Shown here: one piece after another, positions 1 to 7,434 of the stretch
Layout: every line of letters begins with the position of its first letter
Position numbering within the stretch: position 1 is the stretch's first letter
Source: an uncultured Prochlorococcus sp.
Lineage (GTDB): Bacteria > Cyanobacteriota > Cyanobacteriia > PCC-6307 > Cyanobiaceae
Length of the DNA: 64,000 bases
Reading direction: 5' to 3'
Assembly: GCA_902622625.1 (NCBI GenBank)
Contig: CACNQS010000003.1
Span: 1-64,000 of the forward strand
Translations under genes and position numbers: made by a program
Notes under the pieces: model-generated
Told to the model about the DNA's origin: nothing
Database searches by the model: none
Seen by the model: only the letters and a program-made list of their open reading frames with translations

Positions 1-615
1 CATTTTCATATTGTAAGTGAAAGCTTGATTAGCTTCATGAATGATTTGATCAGCAGTCTTTTGATTTATTGGAAGTTGATTCAAAGTAAGGGAATATTCT
101 TCCTTGAATTTCTTTTCATCAGCGATTAATTCAAACTCATAAAAATTTAAACCATCATTTCCCTGCAAATTTAATGCTTTTTTAGCGATCCTTTTCAAGA
201 TTTGCCCTCCAGATAAATCTCCTATATAGCGAGTGTAGTGGTGACCAACTAATAGCTCTGGTGAATTTTTTGCGACCTCTCGGATTCTTTCAACATATTC
301 TTTTGCTGAGTTAGAAATATTAATCTCATTCTTCCAGTTTTCACCAAAATAAAATTTAAGATCATTTACAAGAGTTTCTTTCCTGTATAACGATTTAAAA
401 CCTATAGGTTTTATTACGGGATGTTCCTCATTGACCAGTCTTTCAATTTCTTCTTCCATAGCTTCATAAACAAAATATAAATCACTAATTAATTTTCTAT
501 AAGATTTTTGTTCAACAACTCCTTTTAAAAAACAAGCCACAAAGCCAGTATTTTCTGCCATAGTATGGGATTTTTTTGTCCCTTCTCTTAATTGTCCTGC
601 AAGAGCAACTGCCAT
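1..615 (-). CDS. ho1: Heme oxygenase (3' end beyond window)
   Basis: Opens the heme ring to biliverdin, iron and CO using ferredoxin electrons, the first step towards bilins. 205 codons are visible from the ATG at 615; the C-terminal end lies outside the window. The N-terminus MAVALAGQLREGTKKSH carries the proximal heme-ligand His at residue 17. The family signature GDLSGGQIL is present, preceded by HHYTRYIGDLSGG. Family assignment is firm. In Prochlorococcus, which lacks phycobilisomes, the product would feed residual phycoerythrin chromophore or phytochromobilin-type synthesis and iron recycling (inference). The next gene upstream, also on the minus strand, ends 57 bp away. Confidence 0.95.
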   Translation of the reverse strand, partial: MAVALAGQLREGTKKSHTMAENTGFVACFLKGVVEQKSYRKLISDLYFVYEAMEEEIERLVNEEHPVIKPIGFKSLYRKETLVNDLKFYFGENWKNEINISNSAKEYVERIREVAKNSPELLVGHHYTRYIGDLSGGQILKRIAKKALNLQGNDGLNFYEFELIADEKKFKEEYSLTLNQLPINQKTADQIIHEANQAFTYNMKM

Positions 616-672
616 ATATTTTGAATTATTTTTGTAAGTGTATTTAATCTACAAGGAAAATACATAAAACAG

Positions 673-1104
673 CTAATTTTTGTTACTAGCAGATGTTGTA
701 GAGAATAACTTATAAAGTTCTTTACAAACCAAAAAAAGGTTATCTTTTTGTTCCTTTTGCGGTAAATGAGTACCAGTCATTTCCCAATCACCGATGGTAG
801 CCACTCTCCATCTCTCCGAGGGAACAACCATACCTCGCATTATTATTCCCAGCAATTTCGGAACTCTGCCATCATTATCATTTTCAATTCTTAATTGTAA
901 GAGTATTGCTCTACATTCAATAAGAGGACTCCAACCAGGGAAATGAAACGCAAAATCAATAGTATCTTGCATGGATTCATTATTTGAATTGTCCCAAGGA
1001 CTAAAGTTTACGCTTGCATCTGGAAAATATTTCCGAAACAAAGCTGCAGTGGAAGCAATTTTATTAGCTATTTCAACATTACTTACATTTGAACTCGCAT
1101 TCAT
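673..1104 (-). CDS. Conserved cyanobacterial protein of unknown function
   Basis: Function not recognised. A 143-aa soluble protein without signal peptide or membrane segments. It has a motif-rich core: IANKIASTAALFRKYFPD near the N-terminus, then NFSPW, FAFHFPGWSP, and RWRVATIGDWEMTG towards the C-terminus. The many Trp/Pro/Phe residues look like a compact conserved fold. I chose the ATG at 1104; the frame stays open to a TTG at 1200, but conservation-like sequence begins only after the ATG. It lies on the same strand as heme oxygenase and is divergent from icd, sharing a 211-bp intergenic region with it. Confidence 0.75.
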   Translation of the reverse strand: MNASSNVSNVEIANKIASTAALFRKYFPDASVNFSPWDNSNNESMQDTIDFAFHFPGWSPLIECRAILLQLRIENDNDGRVPKLLGIIMRGMVVPSERWRVATIGDWEMTGTHLPQKEQKDNLFLVCKELYKLFSTTSASNKN

Positions 1105-1252
1105 AAAGTAGTTGAGTATTTTTTTGAAAATGACATAATTTGATTTAAGTTGCTTATTAACTACTTTTTCTTTTAATAAAGATGTTGAAATGCTGATCAA
1201 TAAACTATTCTCTATTCACATTTGAATAATAAATTTCTAGGTTTTAAAGAAA

Positions 1253-1296
1253 ATAACTCATTGCAAATTACAATACGAGGAACTTCAATGAGTTAT
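1253..1296 (+). promoter_or_regulatory. Stem-loop in icd leader
   Basis: A perfect 11-bp inverted repeat: ATAACTCATTG at 1253-1263 and CAATGAGTTAT at 1286-1296, with a 22-nt loop. A T-rich stretch follows. It ends 19 bp before the icd ATG. The right arm contains an ATG (1288-1290), and the loop contains GAGGAA, a Shine-Dalgarno-like sequence. Because icd and the gene at 673-1104 diverge here, no ordinary 3' terminator is needed. A leader RNA structure or operator is more likely. Confidence 0.5.
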
Positions 1297-1329
1297 ATTT
1301 TATTTATTAAATTCTATGCCAAAATTTGA
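1288..1329 (+). CDS. Possible leader peptide (uORF) overlapping icd start
   Basis: A 13-codon ORF, MSYILFIKFYAKI then TGA. It starts 7-8 nt after GAGGAA (1277-1282), one of the best-placed Shine-Dalgarno sequences in this window. It ends inside icd in another frame, 12 nt past the icd start codon. icd itself has no visible Shine-Dalgarno sequence, so translational coupling is possible. This is seen only as sequence; translation is unproven, and an ORF this short can occur by chance. Confidence 0.3.
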   Translation: MSYILFIKFYAKI

Positions 1330-2740
1330 AAAATTAACTTTACCTAATGAAGGCGAGATAATAACTTTTAATCAAGGCAAACCTAATGTACCTAATAATC
1401 CAATTGTCCCATTTATTAGGGGTGATGGTACTGGAGTTGATATTTGGCCTGCAACTCAAATCGTTCTTGATTCAGCGATTAAAAAAAGCTATGGAGATGA
1501 AAGAAAAATTAATTGGTTTAAAGTCTATGCAGGCGATGAAGCTTGTGAAATTTATGGAACATATAACTATCTGCCTCAAGATACTATTGAAGCAATCAAA
1601 CACTTTGGTGTAGCCATCAAAGGTCCTTTAACGACTCCCATCGGTGGAGGTATTAGATCTCTTAATGTTGCATTAAGGCAAATCTTTGACTTATATAGCT
1701 GTGTTAGACCATGCAAATATTATTCAGGAACTCCAAGCCCTCACAAAAATCCCCAAAATTTAGACGTTATTGTTTATAGAGAAAATACTGAAGATATCTA
1801 CATGGGTATTGAATGGGAAGCGGAGGATAATAATTGTCTTGAATTAATTAATCACTTAAATAACGTTGTCATACCAAAAAGTAAAAATTTAAAAAATAGA
1901 TCTATACCAGACGGATCAGGTATTGGAATAAAACCAGTAAGTAAATCTGGTAGCCAAAGGCATATTAGAAAAGCTATTGAACATGCCAAAAGATTATCAG
2001 GAGATAAAAGGCATGTAACTCTTGTACACAAAGGGAATATTATGAAATATACAGAAGGTGCATTTAGAGATTGGGGATATGAATTAGCAGTAAATGAATT
2101 TAGAGAAGATTGCATTACAGAGAGAGAAAGCTGGATTTTAGATAATATTCAGAAAAATCCAGAAATTACAATTGAAAATAATGCTCGAAAAATTGAACCA
2201 GGTTTTGACAAGCTTACAAATAACAAAAAAGCATTCATTTGCGAAGAAATTAAAGAAGTTATTGCATCAATATCAAATTCTCACGGAGATGGAAAATGGA
2301 GAGAACTTATTCTTGTTGATGATCGGATAGCTGATAGTATATTTCAACAAATTCAAACTAGACCTCAAGAATATTCAATTCTTGCAACCTTAAATCTCAA
2401 TGGAGACTATGTTTCTGATGCAGCGGCAGCAATTGTTGGTGGCCTAGGTATGGCTCCTGGTGCAAATATTGGAGATAATGCAGCAATTTTCGAAGCTACG
2501 CACGGTACTGCTCCAAAACATGCAGGCTTAAATAAGATTAATCCAGGCTCAGTAATTCTTAGTGGTGTAATGATGCTTGAATATTTTGGTTGGGATGAGG
2601 CAGCTAACTTAATTACTAATGGTTTAAGTAAGGCAATTGAGCAAAAAAAAGTCACCTATGATTTAGCACGCTTAATGGAACCAAAAGTAGAACCCTTAAC
2701 CTGCAGCAGTTTTGCTGAAGAAATTATCTCAAATTTCTAA
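1316..2740 (+). CDS. icd: Isocitrate dehydrogenase (NADP+)
   Basis: Converts isocitrate to 2-oxoglutarate with NADP+. 2-oxoglutarate is the carbon skeleton for ammonium assimilation and the nitrogen-status signal in cyanobacteria. At 474 aa it is longer than the enterobacterial enzyme because of an insertion around residues 285-345, as in other cyanobacterial homologues. Visible motifs are FIRGDGTG (33-40), GGIRSLNVALRQ with the substrate-binding Ser115, and the C-terminal NGDYVSDAAAAIVGG and EATHGTAPKHAG nucleotide-binding segments. The ATG at 1316 gives the family N-terminus. No NtcA-type GTA-N8-TAC site is seen upstream. It converges on the kinase-like gene only 3 bp away. Confidence 0.97.
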   Translation: MPKFEKLTLPNEGEIITFNQGKPNVPNNPIVPFIRGDGTGVDIWPATQIVLDSAIKKSYGDERKINWFKVYAGDEACEIYGTYNYLPQDTIEAIKHFGVAIKGPLTTPIGGGIRSLNVALRQIFDLYSCVRPCKYYSGTPSPHKNPQNLDVIVYRENTEDIYMGIEWEAEDNNCLELINHLNNVVIPKSKNLKNRSIPDGSGIGIKPVSKSGSQRHIRKAIEHAKRLSGDKRHVTLVHKGNIMKYTEGAFRDWGYELAVNEFREDCITERESWILDNIQKNPEITIENNARKIEPGFDKLTNNKKAFICEEIKEVIASISNSHGDGKWRELILVDDRIADSIFQQIQTRPQEYSILATLNLNGDYVSDAAAAIVGGLGMAPGANIGDNAAIFEATHGTAPKHAGLNKINPGSVILSGVMMLEYFGWDEAANLITNGLSKAIEQKKVTYDLARLMEPKVEPLTCSSFAEEIISNF

Positions 2741-2743
2741 TTT

Positions 2744-4093
2744 TTAAAAATTATTTTTATTTTCAAAAACTTTCCAAATATTAACAAGTGAGTCTTTTGT
2801 ACCAATGTTTCCAGGATGAGTAACAATGGGAAGTTTTTCGCCATTTTTTAGGTTGTAAGTAACCACTGAAATGCCAGTTAAAATCTGTCCTTCAAGATAA
2901 ACATAATCTGCATTAAGTCCTTCACTAAGAATCAAATTTGTCGTTATTCCACCTTTTGAAATCAAATATCCTATTTCATACTTCAAATCCGTGACTAATT
3001 CAGCAATAAAACAAGCAAGTAAATTATAAAAATTAAATAATTCAGAAGGATCCAAAGACATAAATTTTCTTGAAGTAAACAAAACAGGAGTTTTCCCTCT
3101 CTCAAAAGAAAGTCTAATTTCTTTTAAAAATTTATTTTTAAACAAATTCCTTCTCTTCTGATTAATATCTGATGAAGTAATTTTAAAGAATTCAAAAACA
3201 TCTAATTCAATTGGATTGCAATTACTTATCTCTAATAAATTATTCAATTGTATTGTTGAAAGTTCTACATAAGATCCAACAATTATCAGTCCTGGAAGAA
3301 AACTCTTTTCTTTATTTCTTATTCTTAAATTAGAGAAAAATATTTCAGTCTGAGAGACACTTTTTTTCTCAGAAATTGAACTAATGAAACTTGCTGCAGT
3401 TCGAAAAAGGAATTTTTTTTGTTTAATTAATTTTTTAATTACTAAAGAAAATTTTTTTAGTTGAGAATAATTTTCTACATCTACAACTACATGTTTATTA
3501 TTCTTCAAGTTCTTTAGTTTTTTAAAAACAATATTATTTTCTTCATCATTTAGCATTTCGATATCTGACAATAAAAGATTTTGAATATCTTCAAAATTTA
3601 TTTGCGATTTACTTTGCTGAAATAAAAGATTCTTTACATTACTTGTCTCATATCCAAAAATTTTATCTGTTGCAAAAATTGTTTGACTAATAGGAGTTTT
3701 ATCAACAAAATGAGATCCATTAATTGTGAATCTTTTACCTTCTATGAAAGCTGGAATATGAAAAGTAGCATCAAAAGGACCTAAGCAACTATTTAGAGCA
3801 ATTGGCTCTAAATAGTTATGTCCTCGAAGAGTAGAGTCTCCTCTACTTATAAAAATAATTTCTTCTTCATAGGCTTGAGAAGTAATTACAGTCTTAAGAT
3901 TTTTGCAAATTTCCTCTATTGTTAATTTCGCATCATTTTCCGATAGTGACCTCGTATTAGCCAAAATAAAAAATAAATTAGATTTTGATTCAAAACCTTT
4001 AGCTAAAGTTGAGCAGTCCCACTTAAGCAGTAATAAGCAATCGTGAACAGTTTGGGAGCCTGTGGGATCATCATCTATAACGACAAATTTCAT
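2744..4093 (-). CDS. DUF1537 four-carbon acid sugar kinase family protein
   Basis: Resembles the ATP-dependent sugar-acid kinases of the DUF1537 family (OtnK/DtnK/LtnK group), which phosphorylate four-carbon aldonates. 449 aa. The N-terminal motif is DDDPTG (7-12). RGDSTLRGHNYLEP (84-97) and HIPAFIEGKRFTINGSHFV (112-130) match the sugar-binding half. Near the C-terminus SKGGITTN and HPGNIGTKDSL match the nucleotide-binding half. It is the last gene of a tight minus-strand run behind the epimerase-like gene (13 bp apart). The usual dehydrogenase, isomerase or aldolase partners of this family are not seen nearby, so the substrate is unknown. Confidence 0.85.
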   Translation of the reverse strand: MKFVVIDDDPTGSQTVHDCLLLLKWDCSTLAKGFESKSNLFFILANTRSLSENDAKLTIEEICKNLKTVITSQAYEEEIIFISRGDSTLRGHNYLEPIALNSCLGPFDATFHIPAFIEGKRFTINGSHFVDKTPISQTIFATDKIFGYETSNVKNLLFQQSKSQINFEDIQNLLLSDIEMLNDEENNIVFKKLKNLKNNKHVVVDVENYSQLKKFSLVIKKLIKQKKFLFRTAASFISSISEKKSVSQTEIFFSNLRIRNKEKSFLPGLIIVGSYVELSTIQLNNLLEISNCNPIELDVFEFFKITSSDINQKRRNLFKNKFLKEIRLSFERGKTPVLFTSRKFMSLDPSELFNFYNLLACFIAELVTDLKYEIGYLISKGGITTNLILSEGLNADYVYLEGQILTGISVVTYNLKNGEKLPIVTHPGNIGTKDSLVNIWKVFENKNNF

Positions 4094-4106
4094 AAGTATT
4101 GCAAAA

Positions 4107-4961
4107 TTACTTAAGAGATTTTATTTGTATTGAGGCATTGAACCTTTTATTATCATTTGGAGGAATCATAATGTTTCTAAATCCATCAACAAAAGAATTT
4201 CGGGGACTAGTCCAAGGTTCGATACATATCATTCTTCTTGGAGGATTACTCCAAATAACTCCTAAATCAAAAGGATAGGGATGATTTAAAGTTACCTCTC
4301 TTTTAAAAATTTTATCTCGAAAAGAGCTTCTACCAGAAGTATACATAAGTAGATCAACTCCTAAATTAATTTTGTTTAATTCATCTGAAGTATTACTTAT
4401 AGTATTTCTTTCTTGATCCTGGCAATTAAGTGGATTATCAACAAACTCTAAATTTTTGAAATCTGAAATTTTAAAATAAGGATGCAAACCAAAATTTATA
4501 GGCATAGGACTGTCTGTTTTGTTAAAAATCGTAATTTCAAATTCTAAAGAGTTAATTTTTAAGATAACTTCTATTTTTAGTTCGAAATCGAAAGGATAAT
4601 ATTTTTTGGTTTTTCTAGATTCATTTAAAGTTAAGATTAAAGATTTTTCATTTTCATTGAAGGAGTATTGCCATTGCAAATCCCTAGCAAATCCATGTTG
4701 AGGTAATTGCAAATAACCATTTCCAAATACTGAACTAGAGCTATTGAGATTTCCACAAATTGGAAACAAGATTGGAATGCCTCCCCTAATACTTTTTGTC
4801 TTATCCATAAATCTTGTTTCATCGAAATAAAGTATTTCATTACCATCTGAAACCCAATTTGTAATAACGCCTCCTCTTTCAGGACAAAATTTAATATAGT
4901 TATTTTTATCCAATTGAAAGACAAAAATTCCTTGGTCCTTATTAGATAATTCAAGTTTCAC
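4107..4961 (-). CDS. Aldose 1-epimerase-like (galactose mutarotase fold) protein
   Basis: Member of the galactose mutarotase-like beta-sandwich family, closest in style to the YeaD / glucose-6-phosphate 1-epimerase branch. 284 aa. RGGIPILFPICGN (59-71) and QHGFARDLQW (88-97) are typical of that branch. His160 in NFGLHPYF and Glu248 in CIEPWTSPRN fit the catalytic His/Glu pair. It starts 9 bp after the alpha/beta hydrolase stop and is followed 13 bp later by the DUF1537 kinase, so the three are probably one transcript. The true sugar or sugar-phosphate substrate cannot be read from the sequence. Confidence 0.85.
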   Translation of the reverse strand: MKLELSNKDQGIFVFQLDKNNYIKFCPERGGVITNWVSDGNEILYFDETRFMDKTKSIRGGIPILFPICGNLNSSSSVFGNGYLQLPQHGFARDLQWQYSFNENEKSLILTLNESRKTKKYYPFDFELKIEVILKINSLEFEITIFNKTDSPMPINFGLHPYFKISDFKNLEFVDNPLNCQDQERNTISNTSDELNKINLGVDLLMYTSGRSSFRDKIFKREVTLNHPYPFDLGVIWSNPPRRMICIEPWTSPRNSFVDGFRNIMIPPNDNKRFNASIQIKSLK

Positions 4962-4970
4962 GATTATTAC

Positions 4971-5870
4971 TTAAAGAGAATCAACCCAATCCAAAATATG
5001 CTGATTAACTAATTCAGGTATCTCATCATGAGGACAATGTCCTGCATCAAGAATAATTTCTTTTGTATTCTTTGGTGTAAATTTTTTATATAAATTTCTT
5101 TTTTTTGGTGTGTTCATCCATGGATCTTTCCCTCCCCAGAGCAGTAATAATGGCGCATTTAGTTTTGCGAATAGCTTATCCAAGGGCAATCCCTGAGGAC
5201 CTGATGGGTTAAATACACTTCTAAAAACATTAAAAGCTCCGAAATCTAGAGAAGGCTTTCTTATTGACTCAACTAAAAAATCATCAACATTTTTTTTATC
5301 TACATAAACTTGATTCAAAGTTTTTTTAATATTTTTAGGATTTCTCATATTTTCAAAAATCAAACGTTGAAGAATAATATTTTTCAAAAATATCCCGGCA
5401 ACTGTTTCAATTGAAGTTTGCAACATATTCTTTTTGATAGTTTTTTCTTCACTAAAATATCCAGCGGCATTAAGTAAGATCACTCCTGCGTTTAGCTTAT
5501 TCAATTCTGCACCAGCTGCTAATGCGGCATAACCACCTAATGAATTTCCAACAACAATTGTAGGTTTTTTTATTTTCTCTTTTACATAAGCGACAACCTG
5601 ATCTTTCCATAAAGATCCTGAGTATTCGACGTCTTGAGGCTTAGGACTTTTTCCAAAACCGAGTAAATCCATAGCATGAACATCATATTTTGTACTCAAA
5701 ATAGGAATATTAAATCTCCAATGATCCGTAGAAGCACCGAAACCATGTATTAATAAAATTGCACATTCTTTTGTTGTTTGCTCAGGCTTAGCCGAAATAG
5801 TATGGATTGGGTAATTTAAAAAATTCCAGTCATAATTTACATCACTATTTATCAGAGCTGACTTTTCCAT
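4971..5870 (-). CDS. Alpha/beta hydrolase, pheophytinase-like
   Basis: A 299-aa alpha/beta hydrolase. The oxyanion-hole motif HGFGAS (42-47) is followed by MDLLGFGKS, the nucleophile Ser110 in GNSLGG, an acid Asp in WGGKDPW and His278 in GHCPHDE. No signal peptide is apparent. The pattern (HGFGAS..HWR, DLLGFG, GNSLGG, WG.KDPW, GHCPHDE) resembles the plastid/cyanobacterial branch that contains pheophytinase. The natural ester is not known. A second protein with the same pattern is encoded at 33434-34348. It is followed by the epimerase-like and DUF1537 genes and lies 43 bp downstream of the antiporter. Confidence 0.85.
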   Translation of the reverse strand: MEKSALINSDVNYDWNFLNYPIHTISAKPEQTTKECAILLIHGFGASTDHWRFNIPILSTKYDVHAMDLLGFGKSPKPQDVEYSGSLWKDQVVAYVKEKIKKPTIVVGNSLGGYAALAAGAELNKLNAGVILLNAAGYFSEEKTIKKNMLQTSIETVAGIFLKNIILQRLIFENMRNPKNIKKTLNQVYVDKKNVDDFLVESIRKPSLDFGAFNVFRSVFNPSGPQGLPLDKLFAKLNAPLLLLWGGKDPWMNTPKKRNLYKKFTPKNTKEIILDAGHCPHDEIPELVNQHILDWVDSL

Positions 5871-5913
5871 TAAATTGAAAATTTATCTTTATTAATTCTA
5901 ATAAACTTATTTC

Positions 5914-7281
5914 CTAAAGAAGGCCCACAGGATCAGCTGCAACATCATCTGAGATTTTATTGCCATCATTTGGGGGTTTATCTTTTAGAACTATTCTTAA
6001 GAGAACAGGTGCAAGAAATGTAGTTCCAATAACCATTAATAAAATTGCTGCTTCAAGAGAAGGAGTTAACAACTTAGCACTTGTTCCTAGTCCAAGGAAA
6101 ATTAAACCAACCTCTCCTCTAGGCATCATGCCTAAACCTACAACTAATCTATTTGTAGGTTTATCACTTGAAAATACCCACCCAGCTGCAATTTTACCAA
6201 TAATTGCAACAACTAATAAAAATCCTGCAACTACAAGAGCTGACCTACTTGTTGGATCAAGTGGATTTATAACTGATAGATCCATTCCAGCTCCTACTAA
6301 TACGAAAAAAATAGTTGCGAATAAGGATACTAAAGGTAAAACCGATTGTTGAATTGCGTGATTATTTTTAGAACTACTAAGAATTAATCCAGCTGCAAAA
6401 GCACCTAAAGCTGCTTCCAATCCAATGGCTGTTGCTACGAAACAACACAAAACAAGTATCACAAAAGAAGCTACCACTACGGCTCCAGGTGCCTTTAATC
6501 TATCTAATAACCAATCAAAACCTGGAGCCGCTGTTCGACTTAATGCGATAGCAGCAATAACAAATACTACAGCCGCTGCAACTAATTTAACGATAGGAGC
6601 AATTTCTAAAGAACCTCCGGCTGCAAGGGCTACTACAACTGCAAGAATAACAATACCCAGAATATCATCTAAAACAGCCGCTCCAATAACAATCTGTCCT
6701 TCTCTAGTTTTTAAATATCCCAACTCCCCAAAAACACTTGCAGTAATTCCTATACTTGTTGCTGTCATAGATGCCCCAGCAAAAACTGCTGGAATTAAAT
6801 CTACTTGGAAAATAAACATTAGTCCAAGAGTTCCAAAGGCAAACGGTAAAATTACACCAGCCATAGCAACAGTGAAAGCCTGAGCCCCTACAGCTACTAA
6901 TTCCTCTAACTCACTTTCCAATCCTGTTAAAAATAAAAGAGCATATAACCCTAGAGTTGCTACTGCTTGAAGGGATGGAAAACTTTCGAAATAAACATCA
7001 GGTACAGCTTCTGGGGGGATTGAAGCTAGTGAACTAATAACATTTACAAGTCCTTCATTTAATTGGGTTCCAGCTGAAGGAGGTATCAACAAATGAAATC
7101 CTGATGCCCCTATTACAACCCCTGCAAGAAGTTCACCCACTATTGTTGGTAAACTTAGTCTTACTAATACTTCTGCCAATGCCCTTGCAGCTAAAAATAT
7201 CAATAGAAATCTTATAACTCCTATCAACGTTTCAGCAACTTCTAAATCATGTGCACTTAATTCAGCAAGTAAAGAATACAT
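5914..7281 (-). CDS. CPA2-family cation/proton antiporter (NhaS3/NapA-like)
   Basis: Integral membrane exchanger of Na+ (or K+) for H+; 455 aa with about 12 hydrophobic segments covering residues 15-435. TSIGIT (175-180) before a Gly-rich loop and the paired Asp205-Asp206 in GAAVLDDILGI are the ion-binding features of the CPA2 family. The short C-terminal tail (DKPPNDGNKISDD) is hydrophilic, with no RCK/TrkA domain. It could act in the plasma or thylakoid membrane. In Synechocystis, NhaS3 is thylakoid-located (established knowledge); location here is inference. Divergent from glgP. Confidence 0.9.
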   Translation of the reverse strand: MYSLLAELSAHDLEVAETLIGVIRFLLIFLAARALAEVLVRLSLPTIVGELLAGVVIGASGFHLLIPPSAGTQLNEGLVNVISSLASIPPEAVPDVYFESFPSLQAVATLGLYALLFLTGLESELEELVAVGAQAFTVAMAGVILPFAFGTLGLMFIFQVDLIPAVFAGASMTATSIGITASVFGELGYLKTREGQIVIGAAVLDDILGIVILAVVVALAAGGSLEIAPIVKLVAAAVVFVIAAIALSRTAAPGFDWLLDRLKAPGAVVVASFVILVLCCFVATAIGLEAALGAFAAGLILSSSKNNHAIQQSVLPLVSLFATIFFVLVGAGMDLSVINPLDPTSRSALVVAGFLLVVAIIGKIAAGWVFSSDKPTNRLVVGLGMMPRGEVGLIFLGLGTSAKLLTPSLEAAILLMVIGTTFLAPVLLRIVLKDKPPNDGNKISDDVAADPVGLL

Positions 7282-7434
7282 ATGAAATGAGAGAAAAAAT
7301 AAACTACCTAATTGGAAGATAGTTTATTGAGGGCCCACTTTAAGAAATATGTAAGAAAAAAGCAAAAATACTCAACAAGTGTGGATCTGAAGTTACAACA
7401 AAGAAATTTTCTAAAAAATGGCTATTGTCTGTAT

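Noticed and set aside
1104..1200. Longer form of the unknown protein from a TTG at 1200
   Set aside because: The extra 32 residues look like random AT-rich translation, while the ATG at 1104 precedes the motif-rich part.
1105..1315. NtcA-binding site upstream of icd
   Set aside because: icd is an NtcA target in some cyanobacteria, but no GTA-N8-TAC is present here.
2739..2752. AATTTTTAAAAATT palindrome between convergent icd and the DUF1537 gene as a terminator
   Set aside because: Entirely A/T, with almost no room for a loop; such words are frequent by chance at this base composition.
5960..6883. Long open frames (130 and 152 codons) on the plus strand
   Set aside because: They lie wholly antisense to the antiporter gene, whose Ala/Gly/Val-rich codons leave the opposite frame open. 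Their products are low-complexity and resemble nothing.
7312..7434. Longer glycogen phosphorylase starting at a TTG at 7312
   Set aside because: The added 41 residues are Lys-rich and unlike the family, and the space is needed for divergent promoters.
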